A stretch of 64,000 nt of DNA. It comes from Bacteroidota bacterium. Its GTDB lineage: Bacteria; Bacteroidota; Bacteroidia; B-17B0; Aurantibacillaceae. The notes below the pieces were generated by a model that worked only from the letters and a program-made list of their open reading frames with translations, was not told the DNA's origin and did no database searches. Every line of letters starts with the position of its first letter. Position 1 is the first letter of the stretch. The DNA is taken from positions 907,809 to 971,808 of the forward strand of contig JAFLBH010000001.1 of the NCBI GenBank assembly GCA_017303905.1, read 5' to 3'. Positions 55,759-64,000 of this stretch are shown here, one piece after another. The translations under genes and the position numbers were made by a program.

Positions 55759-55854
55759 TAAAGTTACTATGTTAATAAACTATAAGTAATAAGCTTGGTC
55801 AATCAAAAAAAATGCCTTTTTTTTGAATATTATTAATCATTAAACAAAATTAAA

Positions 55855-56247
55855 ATGGAAGAAACAAACAACACAGCAACATCAACAAAAGGTAAAGGTT
55901 TAGGCGTAGCCGGTATGGTTATCGGTATCGTAGCCGTAATTTGGGCTGTTATTCCTTTATTAGGAGCAGGTGCATGGTGGTTAGCTGTTGTAGGCTTAGT
56001 ATTAAGTATCGTTGGATTTGTTATGGCTAAAAACGGTAACAATCCAAACAAAGGTATGATGATGGCAGGTATTATTTTAGGTGTAGTAGCTACTGCATTA
56101 TCATTCTACCGTGTTTATCAAGTTGCAGAAGCTGTTAAAGCTTTAGAAGGTATCGGACAAGAATTTGCAACTGAAATGAAAGCAGCTTTAGATAGCGCAA
56201 AAAATGAAGCTATCGAAGCGGTTGCTGATTCATTGCAATCCCACTAA
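55855..56247 (+). CDS. DUF4190-like small membrane protein
   Basis: A 130-residue protein. A polar Thr/Lys N-terminus leads to three helices of small residues (GLGVAGMVIGIVAVIWAVIPLLG, WWLAVVGLVLSIVGFVMA, GMMMAGIILGVVATALSF), then a long amphipathic C-terminal helix (QVAEAVKALEGIGQEFATEMKAAL). The helices resemble DUF4190. Codon use is strongly biased to common codons, which suggests high expression. Confidence 0.75.
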   Translation: MEETNNTATSTKGKGLGVAGMVIGIVAVIWAVIPLLGAGAWWLAVVGLVLSIVGFVMAKNGNNPNKGMMMAGIILGVVATALSFYRVYQVAEAVKALEGIGQEFATEMKAALDSAKNEAIEAVADSLQSH

Positions 56248-56269
56248 TAACGGTTAACAACCTTTTATA

Positions 56270-56304
56270 AAGAAGTCGCTAAGTGTTTAGCGGCTTTTTT
56301 TATT
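56270..56304 (+). terminator. Terminator after the DUF4190-like gene
   Basis: AAGTCGCTAA, GTG, TTTAGCGGCTT forms a stem with one G-U pair, followed by TTTTTTATTTTT. Confidence 0.78.
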
Positions 56305-56307
56305 TTT

Positions 56308-56859
56308 ATGCAAACAAAAATCAACATGGAAACACCTATCGATAATAATTTCTCGATTGAGAGCATGGAGTCTAAACGCCCGCAATTCTTAACTGTATTA
56401 TGTGTACTTACATTTGTTATGTGCGGTTTGTCACTCATTGGCGGTTTATGGAGTCTGGTAATGAACACGCCTGAAAGAATGGCCGAAAACATTGAACAAA
56501 TGCGTGCTGTCAGTCCTGAAATGGCGGATCAAATGGAAGAACAAATGGTTTTAATGCAAGAAGATGTTTATACTCAAATTGCGCCATATTTAAATTTTGT
56601 TTACATCTTGCTTTCTTTCTTAGGCGCATTTATGATGTGGAAATTGAAGAAGAAAGGCTTCTATATTTATTTAGCAGGAGAGTTGTTGCCTTACATCGGA
56701 TTAATTATTGGCGGTAAACAAGCCATGGCGATGATGGGTGCTGCCGGAGGCGGAATGGCTAAAACGGCAGGACTAATCATGATGGCATTGATGTTTGTTT
56801 TCGACATTGCATTCATTGTAATGTATGCCTTGAATTTAAAACACATGAACGACGAATAA
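56308..56859 (+). CDS. Four-helix membrane protein, unknown
   Basis: Up to 183 residues; the ATG at 56326 (METPIDNNFSIESM) is an alternative start. It has four membrane helices, with a Met/Glu-rich segment between the first and second (NIEQMRAVSPEMADQMEEQMVLMQEDVY). A Met/Gly/Ala-rich stretch (KQAMAMMGAAGGGMAK) precedes the last helix. No family is recognised. The LuxR-type regulator gene starts 6 bases downstream. Confidence 0.74.
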   Translation: MQTKINMETPIDNNFSIESMESKRPQFLTVLCVLTFVMCGLSLIGGLWSLVMNTPERMAENIEQMRAVSPEMADQMEEQMVLMQEDVYTQIAPYLNFVYILLSFLGAFMMWKLKKKGFYIYLAGELLPYIGLIIGGKQAMAMMGAAGGGMAKTAGLIMMALMFVFDIAFIVMYALNLKHMNDE

Positions 56860-56865
56860 TCTAGC

Positions 56866-57495
56866 TTGGTTACTGTTTACATAGTTGATGATCACCGGAT
56901 GTTGGTTGACGGACTTAGCTTACTGTTAAGTGGAGAGTCTAACTTGAAGGTGGTGGGAAAATCCATCAATCCGCAGATGGCATTTGATGAAATAAAACAA
57001 TTAAAACCGCAGGTGGTATTAAGTGATATTCAGATGCCTGAAATGAATGGTATTGAATTAGCTAAAAACATCAAGCGCGTTTTGCCCGATACTAGAATTA
57101 TTGCCTTATCCATGTTTGGGGATGCCGGTCATATTAATGATATGATAAGTGCAGGCGCGACAGGCTATCTTCTTAAAAATTCAGATAAGCAAGATGTTTT
57201 AAATGCTATTAATACAGTTGTAAGCGGAAAAGAATATTTCAGTCAAACTGTGAAGGAAGAATTGGAGCGCGCCGAAAAAGCAATTGATGAAGGACCGGAT
57301 AAACCAAACATTACAGCGCGTGAAAAGGAAATTATTCAACTCATCGCTAAAGAATGCAGCAACGCTCAAATTGCCGAGAAACTTTTCATCTCCGAAAGAA
57401 CGGTTGAAACACACCGCAAAAATATTTTCAGAAAAACCAATACAAAATCCGTGGTAGGCTTATTAAAGTTCGCTATGGAAAGTAACTTGCTTTAG
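56866..57495 (+). CDS. NarL/LuxR-family response regulator
   Basis: A 209-residue regulator starting at TTG 56866 (VTVYIVDDHRMLVDGLSLL). The receiver has acidic residues at 8-9 and the phosphorylated Asp54 (VVLSDIQMPEMNG). The C-terminal LuxR helix-turn-helix is ITAREKEIIQLIAKECSNAQIAEKLFISERTVETHRKNIFRKTN. No kinase gene is adjacent. The start follows the membrane-protein stop by 6 bases. Confidence 0.93.
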   Translation: MVTVYIVDDHRMLVDGLSLLLSGESNLKVVGKSINPQMAFDEIKQLKPQVVLSDIQMPEMNGIELAKNIKRVLPDTRIIALSMFGDAGHINDMISAGATGYLLKNSDKQDVLNAINTVVSGKEYFSQTVKEELERAEKAIDEGPDKPNITAREKEIIQLIAKECSNAQIAEKLFISERTVETHRKNIFRKTNTKSVVGLLKFAMESNLL

Positions 57496-57528
57496 TTTAT
57501 TCATTCATGGTAGGGAGGCCTTTTTACA

Positions 57529-57584
57529 GGCTAATTTTCAGTGCTTTTCAGCGAAACTGAGTGAAGTTACCTCGAAAATGAGCC
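57529..57584. repeat. Inverted repeat upstream of the 57661 giant gene
   Basis: GGCTAATTTTC at 57529-57539 and GAAAATGAGCC at 57574-57584 are inverse with one mismatch. The loop holds a smaller pair (CAGT, 12 bases, ACTG). The right arm includes the motif shared with the 25861 gene's upstream region (TTACCTCGAAAATGAGCCG at 57567-57585). It could be a hairpin or a protein-binding site. Confidence 0.5.
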
Positions 57585-57660
57585 GGATAAGCTTTTAAAG
57601 AGCGAAAAAACGCCTTTTGGGACGCTTATTGACTACATTTAGTCTTGTAAATTAATTGTC

Positions 57661-60600
57661 ATGTTCAAGCAAATTAGATTAATTGGTTTTGTAGTACTTA
57701 TTGCGATTTGCAATATCACGAATGCTCAAACCAGTTATTACCAAGATCAATTTTTAGGTGGCGTAACCGGCGCGGGATATTCTCCGGCTTATTCTCAAAC
57801 GGCACCAATAACAGGAGTCATTACTGTAAATATTGCACCCGGAAGCACTATCAGACGTGCTTATTTAATTGCAGGACGATTAGGTAATGCCCCTGCAACG
57901 AACGTAACTTTAAACGGAACACCGCTTACCTTTAACGCAACCAATCAGGTAACCGGCCCATTTAATACCATCTACGGCGGCGCTTCAGGTGTACACGTTA
58001 TCAACGTAACAACAATCGTTAATCCAGCTGTTAACGTATATAATTTAGCTTTACCAACACAGGCGAGCACTTCTAACCGTTATCAGGATTTTTATTTATA
58101 TATCTCTTATGATAATCCAACTTTATCAAGCGTAGCAACGGCTATCTTCCTGAACAATCAAAACTCCGCAAATATCATGAACTGGGGTACATTAACCTTT
58201 ACTTACCCATTCAATACTTTGGCAGGTGATATTGGTTATTCATTCTTTGGTGGCTATGAGTGTAGCGCGGCTGATGGAGAACGTTTGATTGTAAATGGAA
58301 CAAATTTAGGTACCGTTTGGGGACAAGACATCAACTCCGGTATGTGTGGTGGTCCGGTTGGAAGTTTTTATTACCGTAATAATACATTAACCGCGTTAAG
58401 CGATGATAATGTTAACCAGGCTGTAAACGGACCTGAAGCATTAAGTAACATCGTAGCCTTAGTAACCAATAACAGCAATACTTTAACTTTATCACATCAA
58501 CATGCCAACGCAAGCGCTACCGATAATCATCCTTGGGGTGCCATTTTTGCTTATGGAAGTTGTGTTAATCCAACCATTACTGCTGTTGCATCTCCTACCA
58601 GCGTTTGTCCTGGAAGCCCTGTTACCTTAACAGCAGGAGGCGGCGCTACTTATACCTGGTCACCTGGTACAGCAACTACAGCTATTGCGAATGTAACACC
58701 AACTGCCACAACTATCTATACAGTAAATGCAAAAAATACAGCCGGATGCCTTGGTACGCAAACCGTTATGGTAACTGTTAATCCATTACCAACTGTTAAT
58801 GTGGCAGCAACACCGTCTGCGATTTGTATTGGTAACTCTTCTTCTATTTCAGCTTCCGGTGCATCAACATATACCTGGAGTCCTGGTGCCTTAAACGGCG
58901 GTACAGTAACGGTGAGTCCTGCCGCTTCAACCATTTATACAGTAACAGGTACTTCAACCGCAGGCTGTGTTGGTACAAACACACTAGGTGTAACAGTAAA
59001 TCCTTTACCGGTTGTTGCTCCTGCCAATAACGGACCTGTGTGCGTAGGCGGCGTTTTAAATTTATCAGTGGGTGCTTCTACTTCCTATTCCTGGAGCGGA
59101 CCAAATTCATTCACTTCTAATTTACAAAACCCTTCCATAACTAACGTTTCTTCTGCAGAAGGAGGGGTGTACACCGTTAGTGTTACAAACGCAAATGGAT
59201 GTATCAACAGTAACACAACCAATGTGGTTATTAGTCCACTCCCTGTAATTACTCCAACAAATAACGGACCATATTGCGAGGGCGCCACCATTCAATTATC
59301 GGTTGGAGCGGCTTCAACGTATACATGGAGCGGCCCGAATGTATTTACAAGTAATTTGCAAAACCCTACTATTTCCGGTTCACAATTAGCAAGCGCAGGA
59401 GTTTATTCAGTTACGGTAGCAAATGCAGGCGGATGTATAGCTTCCGGTACAACAGCGGTTACAGTAAACGCTTTACCGAGTCCAACAGCTACATCCAACA
59501 GTCCGATTTGTGAAACCAATGCATTAAACTTTAACGGCTCAGGTGGAACAACGTACACTTGGACGATTCCGGGCGGATTCTCTTCTAATCAGCAAAATCC
59601 GGGTATTACAGTAGCCTCTGTAGCAAATAGTGGCGTAGGTTCATTAACAGTTGCCGATGCAAATGGTTGTATAAATACAGTAACATTTAATGTAGTAGTG
59701 AATTCGAATCCTGTAGTAACGGTGAGTAACCCTACGGCATGTGCAGGACAAAACATTAATCTAAGCGCGAGTGGTGGAAGTTCTTATGCGTGGAGCGGTC
59801 CATTAGGCTATAATTCGGCAGTGCAAAATCCTGTAATTACAGGTGCAACAGCAGCCATGGGCGGTGCCTATTCAGTAACTGTAACCACAGCCGCAGGTTG
59901 TAGTAATACCGCTGTTTCAAATGCGCAAGTGTTTGCTTTACCAGATCCACAAGCAACAAGCAACGGACCTATTTGTGAAGGAACACAGTTGAGTTTAGGA
60001 GGTAATGGAGGCGTAACCTATCAATGGACCGGTCCGAACGGATTTAGTTCATCATTACAAAACCCATCATTTACAGCTAATAGTTCTAATTACACAGGTA
60101 ATTATAATTTAACAGTATCAGACGCGAATGGTTGTTCTTCGTCTACGGTAATTGCTGTTACAGTAAATCCAATGCCAAACGCCTCTATTAATTCAAATGT
60201 AAAAGGCGGATGCGCACCATTATGTGTTACCTTCAATGCAAACAGTGCCGCAACCATCGCTACCTATAATTGGAATTTAGGAAATGGACTTACATCTTCT
60301 GCGGCTCAACCGCAAACATGTTTTGGAACAACAGGAGTTTACTCAGTAAACTTAACAGTTGCAGATGCAATCGGATGTTCTAACTCCGCAACGTATACAG
60401 TGGAGGTTTATCCTCAGCCTGTAGCCGACTATAACCACGCTCCAATTAAGCCAATTATTAATATTGATCCTGAAGTTACATTTACAGATGCATCGCATGG
60501 CGCGCCAATTGTAGCTTGGAATTGGTATTTCATGAATACTGCGCAATATACATCAACACAGCAGAGCCCAACTTTTGTTTATACAGAACCGGGATTATAC

Positions 60601-60966
60601 GCTGTTGCTTTAGTAGTGAAAAGCGATAAAGGATGTTTAGACACCATTGTAAAAACGATTGAAGTAGGCGAAGACTTTGGAATCTATGTGCCAAATGCAT
60701 TTACCCCGAACGGTGATGGTATGAATGATGTTTTCCAACCAAAGGGTTTTGGAATTGTTAACTACCAATTGCAAATTTTTGATCGTTGGGGCGAAAAGAT
60801 TTTCGAAACTAACGACTTTAACGAAGGATGGAACGGAACCCGTAAATCTAAAAATGATGTGAAATACGGAATCATTATGGATGGAACGTATACATGGTTA
60901 ATCAATGCGAAAGATGTATTTGGAAAAGCCCATGAGTTGAAAGGACATGTAACATTAATAAAGTAG
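57661..60966 (+). CDS. Ig-like/PKD repeat surface protein with T9SS type B sorting domain
   Basis: A 1101-residue protein with a signal peptide (MFKQIRLIGFVVLIAICNITNAQ). The N-terminal beta-rich domain (about 24-300) looks DUF3344-like: IAPGSTIRRAYLIAGRLG, VTTIVNPAVNVYNLAL. About seven Ig-like repeats of 75-80 residues follow (about 300-840; YTWSPG or YTWSGPN.F.SNLQNP cores), then two PKD domains and the gliding-motility-associated C-terminal domain (YVPNAFTPNGDGMNDVF, IFDRWGEKIF, GWNGTRKS). T9SS export is expected. It resembles the 45929 product in its repeats. Confidence 0.9.
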   Translation: MFKQIRLIGFVVLIAICNITNAQTSYYQDQFLGGVTGAGYSPAYSQTAPITGVITVNIAPGSTIRRAYLIAGRLGNAPATNVTLNGTPLTFNATNQVTGPFNTIYGGASGVHVINVTTIVNPAVNVYNLALPTQASTSNRYQDFYLYISYDNPTLSSVATAIFLNNQNSANIMNWGTLTFTYPFNTLAGDIGYSFFGGYECSAADGERLIVNGTNLGTVWGQDINSGMCGGPVGSFYYRNNTLTALSDDNVNQAVNGPEALSNIVALVTNNSNTLTLSHQHANASATDNHPWGAIFAYGSCVNPTITAVASPTSVCPGSPVTLTAGGGATYTWSPGTATTAIANVTPTATTIYTVNAKNTAGCLGTQTVMVTVNPLPTVNVAATPSAICIGNSSSISASGASTYTWSPGALNGGTVTVSPAASTIYTVTGTSTAGCVGTNTLGVTVNPLPVVAPANNGPVCVGGVLNLSVGASTSYSWSGPNSFTSNLQNPSITNVSSAEGGVYTVSVTNANGCINSNTTNVVISPLPVITPTNNGPYCEGATIQLSVGAASTYTWSGPNVFTSNLQNPTISGSQLASAGVYSVTVANAGGCIASGTTAVTVNALPSPTATSNSPICETNALNFNGSGGTTYTWTIPGGFSSNQQNPGITVASVANSGVGSLTVADANGCINTVTFNVVVNSNPVVTVSNPTACAGQNINLSASGGSSYAWSGPLGYNSAVQNPVITGATAAMGGAYSVTVTTAAGCSNTAVSNAQVFALPDPQATSNGPICEGTQLSLGGNGGVTYQWTGPNGFSSSLQNPSFTANSSNYTGNYNLTVSDANGCSSSTVIAVTVNPMPNASINSNVKGGCAPLCVTFNANSAATIATYNWNLGNGLTSSAAQPQTCFGTTGVYSVNLTVADAIGCSNSATYTVEVYPQPVADYNHAPIKPIINIDPEVTFTDASHGAPIVAWNWYFMNTAQYTSTQQSPTFVYTEPGLYAVALVVKSDKGCLDTIVKTIEVGEDFGIYVPNAFTPNGDGMNDVFQPKGFGIVNYQLQIFDRWGEKIFETNDFNEGWNGTRKSKNDVKYGIIMDGTYTWLINAKDVFGKAHELKGHVTLIK

Positions 60967-61005
60967 TAAAGAATAAAATTGATAAATTCGAAACAAGAGA
61001 AGACT

Positions 61006-61461
61006 ATGAAAAAACTAATTATAATTCTTGCTGTTACATTGAGCAATTTAGGTTTATACAGCCAGAGTAAAAACGAAGTTTTATTTTCGCACGTACAAAA
61101 TAATGAAACTGAAAAAGCAACCGCGCTTTTGAAAGCCGGTGGTGATGCGAATTATTTTATTACAGGTACTCCATATAAAACAGTGAGCTTGTTAATCACC
61201 GCGGTTATAAATAAGAACCTGGATATGGCAAAAGCTTTAATTAACAATAAAGCCGATGTGAATTGGCAAGATGACCAAAAATGCTCTGCCATTATTTATG
61301 CTGCTTCAACCGGACAAACAGAAATGGTGAAGTTATTATTACAGAATGGCGCTTTTGTGAATGACAATAATGGCAACGGAAAATCAGTAATTTCTGAAGC
61401 CAAGGTTAGTGGAAATGAAGAATTGATAAAGTACTTAGAAGAGGTAAATAAAAGTAAGTAA
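61006..61461 (+). CDS. Secreted ankyrin-repeat protein
   Basis: About 151 residues from ATG 61006 (an in-frame TTG 27 bases upstream is less likely). The signal peptide is MKKLIIILAVTLSNLGLYSQ. Three ankyrin units follow (NNETEKATALLKAGGDANY, NKNLDMAKALINNKADVNW, TGQTEMVKLLLQNGAFVND). It is a binding scaffold, probably periplasmic, with an unknown partner. It starts 39 bases after the stop of the preceding giant. Confidence 0.82.
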   Translation: MKKLIIILAVTLSNLGLYSQSKNEVLFSHVQNNETEKATALLKAGGDANYFITGTPYKTVSLLITAVINKNLDMAKALINNKADVNWQDDQKCSAIIYAASTGQTEMVKLLLQNGAFVNDNNGNGKSVISEAKVSGNEELIKYLEEVNKSK

Positions 61462-61519
61462 ATCGTATGCTTACTTAAGTTGAGAATTTCAAATAAACAT
61501 CGACAAATAAAATTAGACT

Positions 61520-62011
61520 ATGAAAAAAGTAATTATTATTCTAAGTGTTACATCCTTTGTTTGTGGTAATATTTCAGCACAAGATATTAAGGAGTCTGAC
61601 GTTCCGACTGCTGTAGTGAGTGCTTTTAAAAAGCAATATCCGAATGTTAAGGAAGTGGAATGGGAGAAGGAGGGGGATAACTATGAAGCGGAAATAGAAT
61701 TGGTACAAGTACCAATGGATGGTAAGGGGAAAAAGCGTGAAGTGGAGAAGTCACTTGAGTATACTGCAACAGGCGAATTAGTAAAAACAGAGGAACAAAT
61801 TGAAATCAAAGCTTTACCTGCCGCGATAAATGATTATGTAAATAAAAATTATCCCGGAAAGAAAATTAAGGAGGCTTCTAAAATAACGGAAGCTAACGGA
61901 ACTATAAAGTACGAGGCTGAAGTAGAAAAGCAAGATTTGATTTTTGATGCTAACGGCGCATTTCTGGAAAAGGAAGCGACCAAAGACGATGATGACAAAA
62001 AGAAAAATTAA
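61520..62011 (+). CDS. PepSY-like (DUF2874) periplasmic protein
   Basis: A 163-residue protein with a signal peptide (about 1-20, ending ISAQ) and two PepSY-like modules (VVSAFKKQYPNVKEVEWEKEGDNYEAEI; INDYVNKNYPGKKIKEASK.. KYEAEVEKQD). The end is very acidic and basic (KEATKDDDDKKKN). The fold is that of the PepSY_like family (BLIP-like), common as small periplasmic proteins in Bacteroidota, function unknown. It closes at its own terminator. Confidence 0.85.
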   Translation: MKKVIIILSVTSFVCGNISAQDIKESDVPTAVVSAFKKQYPNVKEVEWEKEGDNYEAEIELVQVPMDGKGKKREVEKSLEYTATGELVKTEEQIEIKALPAAINDYVNKNYPGKKIKEASKITEANGTIKYEAEVEKQDLIFDANGAFLEKEATKDDDDKKKN

Positions 62012-62012
62012 C

Positions 62013-62037
62013 GAAGCCCCGCAAGGGGCTTTTTTAT
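62013..62037. terminator. Terminator after the PepSY-like gene
   Basis: AGCCCC, GCAA, GGGGCT followed by TTTTT. The GNRA-type loop and T run make it strong on the plus strand. The converging Gre-like gene ends at 62034. Confidence 0.86.
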
Positions 62038-62489
62038 TGAATAGAAGTTATTTGATAATTCACACCGTTAAAATCAAGTGAAGCCCCTTGTTTTAATCCC
62101 ATAAATTTTAAAGCCAGCGGTGATTTGTCGGAAATGACAATAACGGTGTTTTTCTCGAATTCGATTTTTCCTATGGCAACCGCAATAAAAATTTGTCCGC
62201 GGTTGGTATAAATTAAACTGCCTTTCGTAACCGATGTTGAAGTGTTTTTAGGAAGTGATGATAGTTCAGCCTGCACTTGTAAAGCGTCGTTAATCTGGCG
62301 ACTCAGTTTTTCCTGTTCCAGTTGCATCATAGCTCTCGCGGTTTCGTGTTTATCGCCGGCGCTGCTTTTTGTTTCATTGTTAGCTGATTCGGTGATTTGC
62401 GATAAGGCAACTTTGAGCGATTGAACTTTCTGTTCCATTAAATTTTTGCAATGCAAAAATAAACGCTCTTTTAAACTTGTATTATTCAT
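62034..62489 (-). CDS. GreA/GreB-like protein
   Basis: A 151-residue protein. The N-terminal coiled coil (about 8-75: KERLFLHCKNLMEQKVQSL ... KSSAGDKHETARAMMQLEQEKLSRQ) and the C-terminal Gre fold (about 88-150: VISDKSPLALKFMGLKQG) follow GreA/GreB order. The acidic coiled-coil tip needed for RNA cleavage is not clearly present; SSAGDKHETARA sits there instead. Homologues are often labelled 3-oxoacyl-ACP synthase in databases, which the sequence does not support. It may bind the RNA polymerase secondary channel; that is inference. Confidence 0.75.
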   Translation of the reverse strand: MNNTSLKERLFLHCKNLMEQKVQSLKVALSQITESANNETKSSAGDKHETARAMMQLEQEKLSRQINDALQVQAELSSLPKNTSTSVTKGSLIYTNRGQIFIAVAIGKIEFEKNTVIVISDKSPLALKFMGLKQGASLDFNGVNYQITSIQ

Positions 62490-62535
62490 ACTTCATAAAT
62501 ATCCGAAAAAATATTACTTTTAGTATATTCTATTT

Positions 62536-63159
62536 ATGAAACAATTTTTTTCACTGCTACTATTCATCTGTTTTTCATTCCCACTTTTTTGTCAGGAAGC
62601 GAAAAACGAAAAACCTATTTGGGGTGGCGGCATCGAAATGTTTTATTCGGCGAATGCTCATGGCGCGTTTTATTCAGGGCACTTAAGTTTTAATCAGTCA
62701 AAGCATCATTTAAAAGTTGGGCCGTTAGTACACAAACGAAGTTTAAAAGTTTCCGGTGCGAAGTTAGCTTACTCGTTTGTGTTGGCAGGAATGGATGCGG
62801 AGGAGATGTTGCATGCCAATTTCAGAGAAAGCAGTAACGGTTCGTGGCGAGTAAGCTTAATGACATTTGTTCAATATATTGATAAAACGCAAATGAATTA
62901 TAAGCGAGTAGTGGAGGAAGAGTTGTTGAATCCGGATATTAAGCAAGACTGGAATAAAGTTTACTTATCTACGGTTGAAGGAGGATTGGGCGCAGAGTTA
63001 GATGTAAAACTTTTTAATTCTGTGCAATTAAGAACTTATGTAGGCGTAAGTGTTTATTCGCACTTAAATTACCCAACAGTTATGTACCACGAAAAAACGG
63101 CCGCGGCTTTTATTTTTGGCGCGGGTGTGAATGTGCCCTCATTTAAAAGGAATAAATAA
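62536..63159 (+). CDS. Secreted or outer-membrane protein, unknown
   Basis: A 207-residue protein with a signal peptide (MKQFFSLLLFICFSFPLFCQ). The mature part alternates hydrophobic and polar residues (WGGGIEMFYSANAHGAFYSGHLSFNQS, KLFNSVQLRTYVGVSVYSHL), as in outer-membrane barrels, but only a few strands are clear. I do not recognise a family. The next gene starts 6 bases downstream. Confidence 0.7.
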   Translation: MKQFFSLLLFICFSFPLFCQEAKNEKPIWGGGIEMFYSANAHGAFYSGHLSFNQSKHHLKVGPLVHKRSLKVSGAKLAYSFVLAGMDAEEMLHANFRESSNGSWRVSLMTFVQYIDKTQMNYKRVVEEELLNPDIKQDWNKVYLSTVEGGLGAELDVKLFNSVQLRTYVGVSVYSHLNYPTVMYHEKTAAAFIFGAGVNVPSFKRNK

Positions 63160-63165
63160 TCAAAC

Positions 63166-64000
63166 ATGGAAACCATTTTAATTACCATTGTATCGCTCGT
63201 TGTTATTATGGCCTTGGCTTTTTATATGATAAAAGTCCGTGATAAAATTGCGAATGGCGATTTGAAATTTGTGGAGATAATGAGTGATAAGGCAGTTATT
63301 ATAACAACAATAATTCATAGTGGAGGAGAGGGCGACGCTTTCTACCATACAAAACTTACTGTGTATGATTTAAAGAATCCGCAGGAAAAGAAAATTAAAG
63401 TATTTAAACAAGAGCTTAAGGAAGTACATCGGATTGAAAAATATTTAGTGATGGAGTTAGAGCGAAGATATTTTTCAATTTTCGACACGGAGGCATTTGA
63501 AGAATGTTTCAATACACGACAGCCAGCAAATTATTTGAAGCTTGATTCGGAGGATGGAATTGCGGAAATAAAATATCAAAAAGGCGATTGGAAGTTTGAC
63601 ATCACAACGAGTCAAGGCAAAAAGCTGTATATTTATCTAAAAGATATTTTGAAGCTAAGAAACACAGAGCCGCAAATAGAGAAGAGGAAATATCCAATTG
63701 GAAATTTCAATTTATATAAGCATAAGCAAAACGAAACATTTGTTTTACATTACAACCATCAGCCAATACTAGGAAGCAAGGAATATATCAATGCGCAGGT
63801 GGTGTCAGGTGATGAAAATATTGGTGTTATACTACACGATGCGGCCATAATGGACTATCCCGAAGTAAGGGTTACAGCTGTTAATTCAAAAGGACAAGAA
63901 GTGTGGACTTATAACCAGCAGCAATTAAAATTAAAGCACGAGAGGGAATACGATAACAGAATAAAGCTTTACGACTGGAGAGAAGAAGGTGAATATCTTT
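63166..64000 (+). CDS. Membrane-anchored protein of unknown function, 3' end outside window
   Basis: It reads open from ATG 63166 to the window edge, 278 residues. An N-terminal membrane helix (METILITIVSLVVIMALAFYMI) precedes a long soluble part with no motif I recognise (for example FDTEAFEECFNTRQPANYL and EYINAQVVSGDENIGVILHD). It is probably anchored with the bulk on one side of the membrane. It is 6 bases after the 62536 gene and likely in the same unit. Confidence 0.7.
   Translation, partial: METILITIVSLVVIMALAFYMIKVRDKIANGDLKFVEIMSDKAVIITTIIHSGGEGDAFYHTKLTVYDLKNPQEKKIKVFKQELKEVHRIEKYLVMELERRYFSIFDTEAFEECFNTRQPANYLKLDSEDGIAEIKYQKGDWKFDITTSQGKKLYIYLKDILKLRNTEPQIEKRKYPIGNFNLYKHKQNETFVLHYNHQPILGSKEYINAQVVSGDENIGVILHDAAIMDYPEVRVTAVNSKGQEVWTYNQQQLKLKHEREYDNRIKLYDWREEGEYL

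Noticed and set aside
62454..62461. TATTTTTG -7-like element inside the Gre-like gene, pointing to a shorter start at 62438
   Set aside because: The N-terminal residues it would remove (KERLFLHCKNLMEQKVQ) belong to the family's coiled coil, so the longer start is preferred.

Overview
The window is a low-GC chromosome segment from a member of the phylum Bacteroidota. Three things show this. Several genes carry the Bacteroidota-type -7 promoter element TAnnTTTG. Four secreted giants end in the gliding-motility-associated C-terminal domain used by the type IX secretion system (T9SS). There is also a PorT-like T9SS protein, together with M1 and M61 peptidases and a two-ExbD TonB operon typical of the phylum. 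I cannot place it below phylum level. It looks like ordinary chromosome: I see no rRNA, tRNA, CRISPR array, insertion sequence or phage gene. No gene-free stretch exceeds 300 bases; the longest are 12406-12687, 36915-37145 and 1733-1960.

Layout. 1-4660: glycine C-acetyltransferase (partial), a VOC-fold protein and an M1 aminopeptidase lipoprotein. 4708-12405 (minus strand): an acyltransferase, then two adjoining transcription units. One is exbB-exbD-exbD-tonB. The other holds a small membrane protein, a PstS-like lipoprotein, a TonB C-terminal domain without a membrane anchor, and a TPR protein. 12688-15504: a choice-of-anchor-L/SprB-repeat adhesin and an MmcQ-like protein. 15558-19652: the conserved yceD-rpmF-plsX-fabH order, broken by a membrane histidine kinase gene. 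19777-25700: heme synthesis (hemA, a hemC-hemD fusion, an unknown seven-helix membrane protein, hemB), then aroK and an outer-membrane-like protein.

25861-35292 is one 3143-residue SprB-repeat adhesin, including three tandem copies of a ~921-bp four-domain block. 35337-43603 holds an FAD oxidoreductase, porT, lepA, asnS, a small toxin-antitoxin pair and uvrC. 43686-45815 is a run of small proteins, including a membrane protein/winged-helix/2TM cassette. 45929-48784 is a third T9SS-B giant. 48968-52109 is a two-component system divergent from a T9SS type A cargo gene. 52146-57495 holds a SUI1-like factor, a TPR protein, an M61 peptidase, three small membrane proteins and an orphan LuxR-type regulator. 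57661-60966 is the fourth giant. 61006-64000 holds small periplasmic proteins, a Gre-like protein and an incomplete membrane-anchored protein.

How the genes fit together: PorT belongs to the secretion machine that would export the four giants and the 51354 product, while ExbB/ExbD/TonB would energise outer-membrane transport. The parts I find least explained are the TonB-linked PstS-like/anchorless-TonB/TPR unit, the membrane protein locked between hemCD and hemB, the kinase inside the fatty-acid cluster, and the block-duplicated adhesin with an upstream sequence motif shared with a second adhesin.
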